Notes: generated by a model from the letters alone, not told the origin. Counted from the stretch's first letter, positions 17,786 through 26,559 are shown. The stretch is 30,631 nucleotides of DNA from Ruminococcaceae bacterium UBA3753 (GCA_002372375.1 DFGJ01000014.1:1-30631); one strand, 5' to 3'. Numbers and translations: made by a program.

Positions 17786-18250
17786 ATGAAAATACTAGTT
17801 ATTTCAGACACTCACGGAAACTTAGACAATATTAGAAAAGTAATAGAAAGGCACGATGACATTGAAAATATATTTCATTTGGGGGATGGAAAAGCAGATA
17901 TTGACCTAATAAAAGATGAATATAAAAACAAAGTCTTTTTTAGAGTATGCGGAAATTGCGATTCTGCTACTAGTATGCCGGTCACTTTAACAGAAACAAT
18001 CGAAGGCAAGAGATTCTTTTTAACTCACGGTCACGAGTTCTACGTCAAAGACAACTTGGACAAGTTAGTCGCAGCAGCAACAAAGGAAAATGCTGATGTT
18101 GCACTTTTTGGTCATACGCATACGCCAATAAAACAAACAATAAACGGAATTATCGTCTTTAACCCCGGAAGTCTAGAAAAAGCCGAAGGATCTTATGGGA
18201 TAATTGAAGTTAGTAAAAACAAGTTAGACCTTCAACACTTTGATTTGTAG
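17786..18250 (+). CDS. YfcE/MJ0936-type metallophosphoesterase
   Basis: Cytosolic calcineurin-like phosphodiesterase, 154 residues as usual for this short family; members hydrolyse phosphodiesters in vitro and the natural substrate is uncertain. All metal-binding motifs are present: SDTHGN (7-12), GD in HLGDGKAD, CGNCD, THGHE and GHTHTP near the C terminus, followed by NPGSLEKAEGSYG. The ATG at 17786 is set by AAGGAG (17771-17776), nine bases upstream; the frame is open for 33 more codons, but those overlap the divergent gene's start region and lack a ribosome site. A weak stem-loop at 18293-18315 may end the transcript. Confidence 0.93.
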   Translation: MKILVISDTHGNLDNIRKVIERHDDIENIFHLGDGKADIDLIKDEYKNKVFFRVCGNCDSATSMPVTLTETIEGKRFFLTHGHEFYVKDNLDKLVAAATKENADVALFGHTHTPIKQTINGIIVFNPGSLEKAEGSYGIIEVSKNKLDLQHFDL

Positions 18251-18292
18251 GTGAGTTAATTTTCAGCAATCAGTGATGTTAGCACAAAGTGA

Positions 18293-18315
18293 CTTAGCTT
18301 TTTATTTTTGCTAAG
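18293..18315 (+). terminator. Weak hairpin after the phosphoesterase gene
   Basis: Stem CTTAGC/GCTAAG (18293-18298, 18310-18315) with an 11-base T-rich loop and no T run after it. It is only a possible terminator. Confidence 0.3.
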
Positions 18316-18386
18316 CCTCTGGTATTTTTGTTATTATTAAATTGTTTTTTAAAAACAGCACAAAACTACTTTAAGTACACCAAATA

Positions 18387-18415
18387 TTGACTTTTTTAAA
18401 AATAAACAGTATAAT
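18387..18415 (+). promoter_or_regulatory. Near-consensus promoter of the broken secreted-protein gene
   Basis: TTGACT (18387-18392), 17 bases, TATAAT (18410-18415): 11 of 12 consensus positions, the best promoter in the window, 43 bases before the ATG. Confidence 0.78.
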
Positions 18416-18457
18416 TGGATAGAATATATCATTTTTTTCGAAGGATTGAGTTTAAAT

Positions 18458-19298
18458 ATGAGGTACAATTTGTTTAATAAATTAGTCAGCTTTGGTTTGT
18501 TGTCTTCGTTAGTTGGAGCGGAGCCTGTAAACAGTCAAAATACTAAAGATTTTGGAATGTGCCCAAATCGATCAATTATGGAACAATCGGGGAATCAAAA
18601 AATAATCGAAGATGCAGTATCTTGTACTGCATCGCGCGAAAGTATCCCTCGCTTTTTGATATAATCAGAAATACTAGTGGGAGCTACGCAATGAGATTAT
18701 ACGTAAACTTTCTTCTAAGGAACTAAAGAAAAACAGAGAACTATTATTAGACACGTTTGGCAGTGAAGTGTTTGAGACCCTTTTTTCTTACGCTGATAAT
18801 GAAACATTTGGCGATTTTTTTAACAGTCTAAGCAACAGTGAGGAGCAAACGAAATTTCTAAATAAGTTTGGACCTTCCTTTCATAAAGAGTTGCAAATAG
18901 TCACGAGAAAAGACAAATTCTTTTTTTTCAAAGATTACGAGAAAACGAAGAAACGCGTTATTGATGAAAGTAAGCAGATTAAGGAACATTTTGTGAAATG
19001 TAAGGACCTGTACAAGGAATATGAAGAATATAAGGACCTTTATGAAAAAAATTTAGCTGAAATAGAACGTCACAATTCAATAATCCCGGTGAGAAGAGCC
19101 CTTGGATTTGTTTTTGGAACTATTTTGTGCGCAACTAGTTATTTTTTAGGAAAACTTAAGGGTTACGATGAAGCAAACAGCCAAGTTACAAAAAAACTGC
19201 CTATTAAAACAAGCAAGAAAGTGCAGAGTAATCAAAACATTACATACGGGAAAAACGAACAGGGGCCAAATGTAGAAAATATAGGTTGGCAAACTTAA
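18458..19298 (+). pseudogene. Frameshifted gene for a secreted/membrane coiled-coil protein
   Basis: The N part (18458-18664, ATG with AAGGAT upstream) encodes a signal-like MRYNLFNKLVSFGLLSSLVG, then KDFGMCPN, and stops early. The C part is open from 18678 (first possible start GTG 18768) to 19298: charged helices, a Lys/Glu/Tyr coiled coil (VIDESKQIKEHFVKCKDLYK...), and a hydrophobic helix ALGFVFGTILCATSYFLGKL near residue 110 of the 18768 version, then a basic Asn/Lys tail. Between them a third frame reads ARKYPSLFDIIRNTSGS, which links the two halves sensibly. I therefore infer two small indels, near the T run at 18653-18657 and near 18675, in a once continuous gene of about 275 codons. 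The alternative is two separate genes, but the second lacks a ribosome site. No known family. Confidence 0.65.
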
Positions 19299-20212
19299 GT
19301 GGAGTTTATGTAGTTTTTATTTAAAATCTCTCTCTGCCTCTTAAGTTTATTCTGCGGCCTTTTCTTTGCATTACGGTTGTCTTTTCGATTCTATTATATC
19401 TCGTTTTTTTACGCTTTTTTATTCAGATGTTTTTACTCTTGCAGAAAGGCTTGCGACATATTCTTGAATGATTAATTTTGCATAAGTTAATAAAGTAATC
19501 TTTGTATGGCTATCAATGAGGAAAAAATTACATTGTATACGCTGCTATGCGGTTAAATAAAGAGGTGTTAATTACCCACAATTATGTAGACAAAATAGCA
19601 ACAAATGAAAACAAAACGTTAGGCAACTAAGTTTAAATCTCTCACCTTAGGAAAGCAAAAAAATTGTATTGCAGCCAATAGAATTAACTTAATTTTTAAC
19701 TTTAATATTCAGGCGAAACGAAAATTGTCAAAAGCCGTCGTGTTTCTTCATTTTATAGTAAAGTCACATAAGGGTTATTTAAGATCAATATTTTTTTGGC
19801 AGATAAAAAATTATTACGTACCAGCTTTAGTAGTATGTCTTTGGATCCTAAGTACTTTGGGTTTCAGGATAAATAGTTATTGCCAAAGATCATTTAGTTT
19901 TCATATTTTATATCTAAAATTTTGCACAGCGAACGTGTCACATGTTTTGTGCTTTTATATTAAAAATAAGATTGTGCCAAAAAGAGATGAACTTAAACAG
20001 CGAGTTTTAACTTACAATAAAGAAAAGGACCTACAGAATATAATATTATTTTAGGTTGTAACCTTCTAAGTTTTAAAATTTAAGTTTATCGTTTTATTTT
20101 TGCGATATACATCTATATTTCCCTGCTGCCAATAGCAACCTTCCCTAATTTAGCAATTTACATAAATTAAGAGTGATTTAATTTTTAAAAAATTTTATTT
20201 TAATTTAAAATT
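19299..20212. other. Spacer, no gene supported
   Basis: 914 bases. An open frame of 109 codons at 19725-20054 starts with TTG and has no ribosome site; its product is rich in Phe, Tyr and Leu without a recognisable motif, so I leave it uncalled. Nothing else is visible. Confidence 0.45.
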
Positions 20213-21715
20213 GTGCCTACTGTGAGAAAAAATACTATTTATAAAGATCTATTAAAATACAGCGCACATGGAATGTCTTCTTTCCACACGCCTGGGCATA
20301 AAAACGCCTTTTTTGAAGATTTATATCGATTAGATTACACTGAACTTTCGGCTACTGACGATCTTTACAAGCCGAAAAAGTCAATATTGGAAACAGAAAA
20401 AAAGGCATCTAAAATTTTTAATAGCGGGTGTAGTCTAATTTCGGCCAGCGGTTGTACACTTTGCATTAAAGCCATGATAGCCCTTTTTTGCAAATATAGA
20501 AGCAAAGTCATATGCAGTAGGATGATCCATAGAAGTGCTATACACGCTATGGCTATATTAGATTTAAAACCATTATTTTTAATTCCTAGATTAGATGCGA
20601 ATAAAAATTTTTATGAACAGATTACTAGTCACGAAATAGAAAAACTTTTAGATAAAAACAAGAACGATGTTGGTGCAGTTTATATAACAAGCCCTGATTA
20701 CTACGGGTCAATTGCCGATGTAGCCAACATTTCAAGGGTATGTAAAAAATATAACGTTCCTCTTCTTGTAGACAATGCACATGGCTCACATCTTGCATTT
20801 TTGAGCTCTAATTATCATCCACTTAGTCTAGGGGCAGATGCTACAGCAGACTCTTTGCACAAAACTCTGCCGGTATTAACAGGTGGAGCACTGTTGCATT
20901 TAAAGGATAAGTCACTTTATAACAGGGCAAAATATTGGATGGAATTTTTTGGATCAAGCAGCCCGTCATTTCCGATTATGGCGTCTATTGATATTTGCCT
21001 AGATTGGATAAAGAATAAAGGTAAAACTGAGTTTTTAAAACTAGAGGAAAAAACAAGAGATATAAAAAAAACAGCTAAAACATGTGGAATAGATGTTTTA
21101 TACTCCCGTGCGGATCATTTGACTGAGATCAGCAAACCTATCTTTTGTGGTAGCTTGAAAAACAAAGAAAATGACTCTACAGATTATGTGAACTGCAGCT
21201 CGTCTGAGAATATCAAAGATGATCATGAATTGTTACGTGAAGCTTATAAAAATGCAACACTTTGCGACCCAATAAGAATTTGCTTCAACGTAAATAGCGT
21301 AGGGTTAACTGGAAGTGAATGTGCTAAACTTTTTAGAAAAAATAAAGTGGAACCGGAATTTTACGACAAGAGTTTTATAGTATTTATACCAACACCTCTT
21401 AATACAGATGAAGACTTTTTCAGGTTAGCGGATGCAATAAGATGTCTACCAAAGAGAGGACTTGTGCACAAAAAAGAAACAGAAATAAGTTTTTGTAATA
21501 GAAAAATTGGTTGCTCTTTATATGAAGCCGTTTTTAAATTTGCAAGTGAAAAGATAGCTACCCATCTGACAGTTGGCAGAATAGCTACCAGGGCTGAAAA
21601 CATTTGCCCTCCCGGAATACCGATTATTATTCCAGGGGAGATAATTACAAAAAATGCAGTAAACGCCATGGTTAGTAAAGGAATCGATGAGGTTTACGTC
21701 GCAAAGCAAAAATAA
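20213..21715 (+). CDS. Orn/Lys/Arg decarboxylase (PLP-dependent, fold type I)
   Basis: Pyridoxal-phosphate enzyme that decarboxylates a basic amino acid, giving cadaverine, putrescine or agmatine. Motifs in order: HTPGHK (25-30), DDLYKP, SASGCTLCIKAM (77-88, phosphate-binding loop), DNAHGSHL (187-194; D187 and H190 contact the cofactor), ADSLHKTLPVLTGGA with K217 as the Schiff-base lysine, and CPPGIPIIIPGE (465-476) in the C-terminal domain. At 500 residues it is the short Gram-positive type (SpeA/YaaO-like), lacking the N-terminal response-regulator-like wing of E. coli enzymes. The GTG at 20213 is the first start after an in-frame stop, but no ribosome site precedes it; translation may be leaderless or begin at the GTG three codons later. 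Substrate specificity is undetermined. Confidence 0.93.
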   Translation: MPTVRKNTIYKDLLKYSAHGMSSFHTPGHKNAFFEDLYRLDYTELSATDDLYKPKKSILETEKKASKIFNSGCSLISASGCTLCIKAMIALFCKYRSKVICSRMIHRSAIHAMAILDLKPLFLIPRLDANKNFYEQITSHEIEKLLDKNKNDVGAVYITSPDYYGSIADVANISRVCKKYNVPLLVDNAHGSHLAFLSSNYHPLSLGADATADSLHKTLPVLTGGALLHLKDKSLYNRAKYWMEFFGSSSPSFPIMASIDICLDWIKNKGKTEFLKLEEKTRDIKKTAKTCGIDVLYSRADHLTEISKPIFCGSLKNKENDSTDYVNCSSSENIKDDHELLREAYKNATLCDPIRICFNVNSVGLTGSECAKLFRKNKVEPEFYDKSFIVFIPTPLNTDEDFFRLADAIRCLPKRGLVHKKETEISFCNRKIGCSLYEAVFKFASEKIATHLTVGRIATRAENICPPGIPIIIPGEIITKNAVNAMVSKGIDEVYVAKQK

Positions 21716-21769
21716 ACTAGCATCTGGAGTTAATTTTTCTTTTACTTAAGCTTCTTACGTAACATAGAC

Positions 21770-21793
21770 CTGATAATATTTAGATATTATCAG
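21770..21793 (+). terminator. Perfect hairpin after the decarboxylase gene
   Basis: CTGATAATAT/ATATTATCAG, a perfect 10-bp stem with loop TTAG, 54 bases after the stop. Only a loose T-rich tail (TCGTATCTTTA) follows, so it is a probable terminator or a transcript-stabilising hairpin. Confidence 0.55.
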
Positions 21794-22101
21794 TCGTATC
21801 TTTACTCAAATGTATTTTATAATCAAATGACGTTAAAGCAAAGCAGTTAGCTCGATCGCAAGTTTTATAAATTAAATTAAATAAAATGAAGTAAAGTAAA
21901 TAAATTCCAGCCTACTTGAGAATAGACACTTATCACTTAGTTGTGATTTCTACCAATGCCGGAATTTGACATATTTGGGCAATGAGTGCAAGTTATTTAA
22001 GTGAGAGAAATCGATTATTTATTAAAAAATTTAAATGCTTAGTAAGTTATTTGTAACAATTTGGTGCCTTAATATTAAGTTTTGAAAATTCTATACTGCT
22101 T
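21794..22101. other. Spacer, no gene seen
   Basis: About 300 AT-rich bases between the hairpin and the promoter of the next small gene, with no coding or structural signal. Confidence 0.5.
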
Positions 22102-22130
22102 TTGAATTCTAAATGTTCTACAATTAGAAA
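22102..22130 (+). promoter_or_regulatory. Candidate promoter for the 72-residue secreted peptide
   Basis: TTGAAT (22102-22107), 17 bases, TAGAAA (22125-22130), 37 bases before the ATG. Confidence 0.4.
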
Positions 22131-22167
22131 TGTTCAATTTATTTTTATTTTTTAGGATATGTTAGCT

Positions 22168-22386
22168 ATGAAAAAAGTTGTCAGTTCGGCTTTAATTCTG
22201 GGCATTGGTGGAAGTGTTGGTGGTTGTTGTGCTTCAGCGGAATTGAGTAAGAATGATTCTGTTAATTTGAAATATTTAAAGTGTTCTGGTATAGATGAGA
22301 TTAAAGTAGTTCGGAATAAGAAAAATTTTGGAGGCAAGGACGAAAAAATTAAAGGTGGTTTCGAGCCACAAGAGCTAAAACCGTGA
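22168..22386 (+). CDS. Small secreted peptide or lipoprotein, unknown function (72 aa)
   Basis: The start ATG at 22168 has AGGA ten bases upstream; an in-frame ATG at 22159 lies too close to that site. The signal segment MKKVVSSALILGIGGSVGG is followed by CCASAE. Cleavage could be by signal peptidase I after ASA, or as a lipoprotein before the first cysteine (VGGC is an imperfect lipobox). The mature part of about 45 residues is basic and hydrophilic (SKNDSVNLKYLKCSGIDEIKVV, then Gly/Lys-rich), ending EPQELKP. It resembles no family I know. The short length may mean that it is a truncated relative of the longer secreted proteins at 776 and 24748. Confidence 0.65.
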   Translation: MKKVVSSALILGIGGSVGGCCASAELSKNDSVNLKYLKCSGIDEIKVVRNKKNFGGKDEKIKGGFEPQELKP

Positions 22387-23257
22387 TGGAGGCTAGGTTT
22401 TATACCGGATTGGTTTAAGGCGGGCTGTTTTGAGATCGTTGTAAGTTTAAAAGTTGCTTTTTATGTTTATGGTTTGGCGAATGGTATTTGTCTTTCAGTT
22501 AGTTGTTTTTCGCAGAGAGGTGTACCTGATGTTGATAAGCACGGAAATTTCGTATGCACTTTCTAAAGACCAGTAAAAAGTAAGGAGATAGCGGGAGTAA
22601 GCTTGCGATGAGGGAGGAGGCAAAGTGCCCCGTTAGTGGTGAATCGGCTGGGGGGGAAGAAAGGATAGTCTCCTTTTGGGTGGGCCTACAGCGTTTGTGT
22701 GTGCTTCTAAGGAGAATGCATTTGGTGAGGAATGGCGAGGTGGTCTATGCATACGGCGATGTTTTGAGGAACATTTTGGATGTTTTAGGGTAGAGGTAAG
22801 CTTCCGGTGCAGAGAAAAACGTTGGGGACATTTGTGGTTTCCCGAAATAAGTGTTGTTTTCGGTATGCATATGGATGTTTTTGACAATGTTTAAATTGGT
22901 AGATTTGTTGCAGTGAGTTTGAAGCAAAGAGAGACCTCTAAGTTTTGTAATGCCTTGGACAAGAGTTCAGGAGCAAAGGTGCTGTTCCCAGTTTTTGTAA
23001 GCCAAAATGCAGCCGTCTCAAGGAGATAAGAAGCAAACACAATAAAACCCGACTCAGACAGCGCGTTCCCTTTAAATTAAGAGACAAACCAGAGTGGTTT
23101 TCCAGTCAAAGATTCGCTGGCATTGTCGCGCTTCCAGTTTTTATAAGCTAAAATTTAGCTGGTGTGAAATTAGGAGTCAAGCAAAACAAAGTTTGACGCG
23201 GATGGTAAGGCGTTTTTAGACCAAAAGACGCAGCAAAGCGATTGATGATGTACGTTA
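22387..23257. other. G-rich spacer followed by diverged direct repeats
   Basis: From about 22560 to 22800 the plus strand is rich in G (many GGAGG, GGGG runs), unlike any other part of the window. Short open frames (22608-22793, 22676-22894) lack recognisable motifs. I compared it by eye with RNase P RNA, tmRNA and SRP RNA hallmarks and saw none. From 22988 a motif CCAGTTTTTRTAAGCYAAAAT recurs at 23134, a 146-base period, with weaker matches around it. It may be a decayed gene followed by a decayed tandem repeat. Confidence 0.45.
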
Positions 23258-24130
23258 TCAGCACACACGAATCAGATTCTTCAAGTAAGACTTAAATTCT
23301 TCGCCTATCTCGGGGTGCACCAGACCCATCTCAACGCAAGCTTCGAGAACACCAATCTTGCTACCAATATCGTATCGCTTTCCGCTGTACTCAACAGCCA
23401 AAACACCACTCTTTCTCGCAATAGTTCTTATTGCGTCTGTCAATTGAACTTCCCCCCCTTTGCCTGGAGAAGTTTCACTTATTACATCAAAAATATCTGG
23501 GGTAAGGATACATCTACCCTGAATAGAGTAACACGACATAACCTGTGAAGCCTTAGGCTTCTCTATCATGTCTACGCACTCAAAAATACCATTGTTAATG
23601 CGTTTTACTTTAAGCGAACTGTACTTAAAAATTTCGTCTTCTGGAACTTTTTTCACACCCACTATTATCTTTTCAAATTTTTCATATGCTTTTAGTAACT
23701 GCGCACAAGCCGGCTCCTCACCCACTATGACATCATCGCCATACAAAACTGCAAAAGGTTCGTCACCAACAAAAGTTTTTGCGCACAAAACAGCGTGACC
23801 CAAACCCTTAGATTCTTTCTGCCTTATAAAATGGATATTAGCTAAATTAGATATATCTATAGCTTGATCCCTTAAATTATTTTTTTCCGAATCAAATAGC
23901 CTTTGCTCAAGTTCGGGTGCTCTGTCAAAGTGATCTTCTATAATATTTTTTCCTCTGTTCGTAACAATCAATATGTCCCTAATTCCAGAGGCTACAGCTT
24001 CTTCTACTATGTATTGTATGGCAGGCTTGTCTACTATTGGAAACATTTCCTTCGGTAAAACCTTAGTTGCTGGCAAAACCCTTGTACCCAAACCTGCAGC
24101 GGGAATAACCGCTTTCCTTACCTTTTGCAT
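23258..24130 (-). CDS. galU: UTP--glucose-1-phosphate uridylyltransferase
   Basis: Cytosolic enzyme that joins UTP and glucose-1-phosphate into UDP-glucose, the donor for glycolipids, teichoic-acid decoration and exopolysaccharide. The 290-residue length is standard. The nucleotide-binding signature AVIPAAGLGTRVLPATK (8-24) is followed by PKEMFPIVDKPAIQYIVEEA. VLYGDD is the metal-binding aspartate region, IEKPKA the sugar-binding lysine segment, and GRCILTPDIFDVI...GGEVQLTDAI the family C-terminal signature. ATG with AAAGGGTG upstream. It stands alone; its likely client here is the glycosyltransferase at 5118. The final residues (LIRVC) are a little unusual but harmless. Confidence 0.97.
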   Translation of the reverse strand: MQKVRKAVIPAAGLGTRVLPATKVLPKEMFPIVDKPAIQYIVEEAVASGIRDILIVTNRGKNIIEDHFDRAPELEQRLFDSEKNNLRDQAIDISNLANIHFIRQKESKGLGHAVLCAKTFVGDEPFAVLYGDDVIVGEEPACAQLLKAYEKFEKIIVGVKKVPEDEIFKYSSLKVKRINNGIFECVDMIEKPKASQVMSCYSIQGRCILTPDIFDVISETSPGKGGEVQLTDAIRTIARKSGVLAVEYSGKRYDIGSKIGVLEACVEMGLVHPEIGEEFKSYLKNLIRVC

Positions 24131-24747
24131 ATACTGGCACCCTTTGTAAAAAATTCAGAGTCGACACCTAATTGACCTTCTGAAAACATGTTTGTTGTCC
24201 AAATATACATTTGCGTAATAATTTGTGCAAGTATAAAAACAGTGTAAGCCGCTTGTTTAGCTAAAAACAATCAAAGATACCGGAGCACCTATAAAAATCA
24301 GAAAATATAAAAAATACGTAAGTTATATTCTAAATAATTGCACAGACCTCCGGCACTAGCCAATTTGAAAGACTTTCACACCAGGAAAAATAATCAAGTT
24401 ACCACTAAAATAACCGATCCTCTTTTAATCATCATGGCCCAATTTTAAGAGCACCATATAAAGTTCTTGTACTATACAAAATTAGGTCTTTTAAATTTAG
24501 ATTATACAAACTTTCTTAAATACATATCACTGTAGAATTATATCTTTCATAGGCACAAAGCTATTTTCACCCTAACCCAAATAGAGAACTTCGCATATCA
24601 CACAGTAGTATTACAAATTTCACCGTAAAATAAGAAGTATAAAATCCAAACTCAGAAAATATAATTTTTTGTTCATAAAAAATTAAGTCTAGATCGCTTT
24701 AAATATCTGTTCTTCTTACAAAAAATTCATACTCCTTTTCGTCGGTA
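24131..24747. other. Spacer between galU and a secreted protein gene
   Basis: 617 bases without a supported gene. It contains the candidate galU promoter at 24202-24230. The rest is AT-rich with no repeat or terminator I can support. Confidence 0.5.
24202..24230 (-). promoter_or_regulatory. Candidate galU promoter
   Basis: Minus strand: TTGCAC (24230-24225), 17 bases, TATATT (24207-24202). Good -10, poor -35; 70 bases before the ATG. Confidence 0.35.
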
Positions 24748-25212
24748 TTATACTTGGGACGAAACTTTTTCCGCTTTACTTTCACGATTTTGACTTACAA
24801 TTCCATAAAACACTCGTTCTTCTGACTCTGCATCCAACTCCTGATATCCTTTTCCAAATATCCGGTTAATACATTCCCCTCTTGCCGCATCCAAAGCTTC
24901 CTCGGCTCCTCCGTATTTTTTTAATAATTCATCATATTCACGGGACAAATTAAAAAAATCATCATATTGTTCATTTTTAAATTTGTTCATCATTTTCCTG
25001 CGTGCTTCCGTTAACGGTTCCGCTATTTTCTTTAATTCCTCTATTTCTTTAAATCCAAACAAATTACTACATACCATATCAACAACAGACATCGCTTCCT
25101 CCGGAGACTCTTCCTTTGTCCACAATGCATTTGCGCTACCACCAGCAAAAGTATTACCTGCAACTACTGAAATTAATAAAAATGCACCCTTTCCCAAAAA
25201 CTTGTTCCTCAT
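24748..25212 (-). CDS. Small secreted helical protein, unknown function (154 aa)
   Basis: Start ATG with GGAGGT nine bases upstream. A classical signal peptide MRNKFLGKGAFLLISVVAG...GGSANA ends at an A-x-A site near residue 29, so the protein is exported. The mature part (about 125 residues) is acidic and helical: EESPEEAMSVVDMVCSNLFG, EELKKIAEPLTEARRKMMNK, LSREYDELLKKYGGAEEAL, ARGECINRIFGKGYQELD. Two cysteines, in MVCSNLF and GECINRIF, could form a disulphide. I know no matching family. It has its own promoter and is flanked by spacers, like the other secreted proteins here. An effector or envelope role is inference only. Confidence 0.82.
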   Translation of the reverse strand: MRNKFLGKGAFLLISVVAGNTFAGGSANALWTKEESPEEAMSVVDMVCSNLFGFKEIEELKKIAEPLTEARRKMMNKFKNEQYDDFFNLSREYDELLKKYGGAEEALDAARGECINRIFGKGYQELDAESEERVFYGIVSQNRESKAEKVSSQV

Positions 25213-25535
25213 ATATATAGAACCTCCATAATTAGAATTTTAAGCTGTACTCTAAAGCTTATATTAGTATTATAAATTATTTGTTATTAAAAAACAAGTA
25301 AGAATTCACAATATTGTTTTTTAAAAAAAGTTAAGTTTGATTTTACAAAAACATGTATGCTTAACTCAAATAATTTTGGAGAGGAACAGCTAACTCACGG
25401 GGCATGACCTGTCAAAAGTTTTGTAAAAACCCCATAGAGGTACAAAACCACACCTTATCTAATTCCTTAGGGATTAGAAAAACTATAAAAGCAAAAAAAC
25501 AGGTATTTACCAATATAGCTTTTAAAATATTTAGA
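25213..25535. other. Spacer holding the promoter of the secreted protein
   Basis: 323 bases. The left half carries the promoter at 25269-25297. Nothing else is evident, and no clear terminator follows the hydrolase gene that ends at 25536. Confidence 0.5.
25269..25297 (-). promoter_or_regulatory. Promoter of the 154-residue secreted protein
   Basis: Minus strand: TTGTTT (25297-25292), 17 bases, TATAAT (25274-25269). Perfect -10, 56 bases before the ATG. Confidence 0.55.
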
Positions 25536-26339
25536 TCAGCTAATTGCAATGACATCTAAATCATTGGGAACAAATAAGTTTCCGCTAAAATACTTTCTTC
25601 CCTCATTCAAATATAGGTCCTTTCTGCGATCACCGTGGGAATCTTCAGTGTGGTACAAAATTAAGTTTTTTACATTTAAATTACTCATAATCTCCGATAC
25701 ACTTTTTACAGTGGAATGATTTTTTTCGTAGGCATGAAATTTATTTTCTTCAGAGTCTAAACAAAAAGCTTCATGCAACACATATTCGGCGCCTTTGACT
25801 CTATCGAATAGTAGGGAGTTCAATGTTTCATCTCCTAAAAATATAACCTTATTATTATTCACCATACATTCGAATCCAAATTGCTTCACACCTTTAGCCT
25901 TTATATCAAAAAATTCATAATTTATTTCGTTAATGTTATATTTATCGCCATCTTTCAAAATGACAAAATCTAAAACGTTATAAATAGCATTCATATATTT
26001 TTCAGGAAGAATGTACTTAGATACTTGTTTAACTGCTTCATACACTTTGTCGTTGCAATAAAGATTAATACTTTCTTTTATTTCGCCTCGCATAGCAGGT
26101 CCACTTATTTTTTTGAACAGCCAAAATATCCCTAATATGTGGTCAGTATGGCTGTGTGAAATAAATATATGCCTTAGAGATCTATAATCAATATTTGCTT
26201 GATTTAATCTTTTAATTATTTTGACTCCTCCGCCGGTGTCAACCAATAGATTTCCTTTATCATTCTGAATTACAAAACACGTATTGTACAAATCTAACAC
26301 ACGTCCGTTTCCTACACCAAGCATTATTAATTTTGTCAT
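25536..26339 (-). CDS. Metallo-beta-lactamase-fold hydrolase, RNase Z-like
   Basis: Start ATG with GAGGAG upstream. Zinc ligands of the fold: HSHTDH (62-67), D170 in FLGDE and H230 in LILYHTED. The segments HEAF (189-192), NHSTVKS (208-214) and the C-terminal Y..EGRKYF.GNLFVPNDL follow the RNase Z pattern, which in bacteria trims tRNA 3' ends. However, the histidine expected before the FG[YF] motif (here DIKAKGVKQFGFE) is not present, so one metal ligand may be lost or supplied differently. At 267 residues it is shorter than typical RNase Z (about 305). Both tRNAs in the window encode CCA and would not strictly need RNase Z. MBL hydrolase is certain; RNase Z activity is uncertain. Confidence 0.82.
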   Translation of the reverse strand: MTKLIMLGVGNGRVLDLYNTCFVIQNDKGNLLVDTGGGVKIIKRLNQANIDYRSLRHIFISHSHTDHILGIFWLFKKISGPAMRGEIKESINLYCNDKVYEAVKQVSKYILPEKYMNAIYNVLDFVILKDGDKYNINEINYEFFDIKAKGVKQFGFECMVNNNKVIFLGDETLNSLLFDRVKGAEYVLHEAFCLDSEENKFHAYEKNHSTVKSVSEIMSNLNVKNLILYHTEDSHGDRRKDLYLNEGRKYFSGNLFVPNDLDVIAIS

Positions 26340-26530
26340 CTTAAAATACTCTCCTCTATTACGTCAGTTTTTTTATTTTACCGACTATTTCTTTTACTTT
26401 AACATTTTGTTTTATGTCTTGTTCCTTTTTTAGAAAAAAATGGAGCCGATCCATCACTCACTTTTAGGTTTTTCTTTTTAAATTAAAAAATCACAATACC
26501 GAATCCGCGGTATGAATTTATTGTCAAGTG

Positions 26531-26559
26531 TTTACCGCACAGGATCGAGTTGCTATAAT
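26531..26559 (+). promoter_or_regulatory. metG promoter with extended -10
   Basis: TTTACC (26531-26536), 17 bases, TATAAT (26554-26559) preceded by TGC (extended -10), 47 bases before the ATG. A small palindrome ATACCG/CGGTAT (26496-26513) lies just upstream. No T-box signature is seen. Confidence 0.65.

Noticed and set aside
19725..20054. 109-codon open frame before the decarboxylase
   Set aside because: TTG start without a ribosome site, and an odd Phe/Tyr/Cys-rich composition. The least certain of the rejections.
22608..22894. Overlapping open frames in the G-rich island
   Set aside because: Different frames compete, composition is skewed by G-richness and no motif is visible.
22560..22900. 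Possible RNase P RNA, tmRNA or SRP RNA
   Set aside because: The conserved GAGGAAAGTCC and ACAGAA elements of RNase P RNA, the tmRNA tRNA-like ends and the SRP GGAAG/GGA loops were not found.
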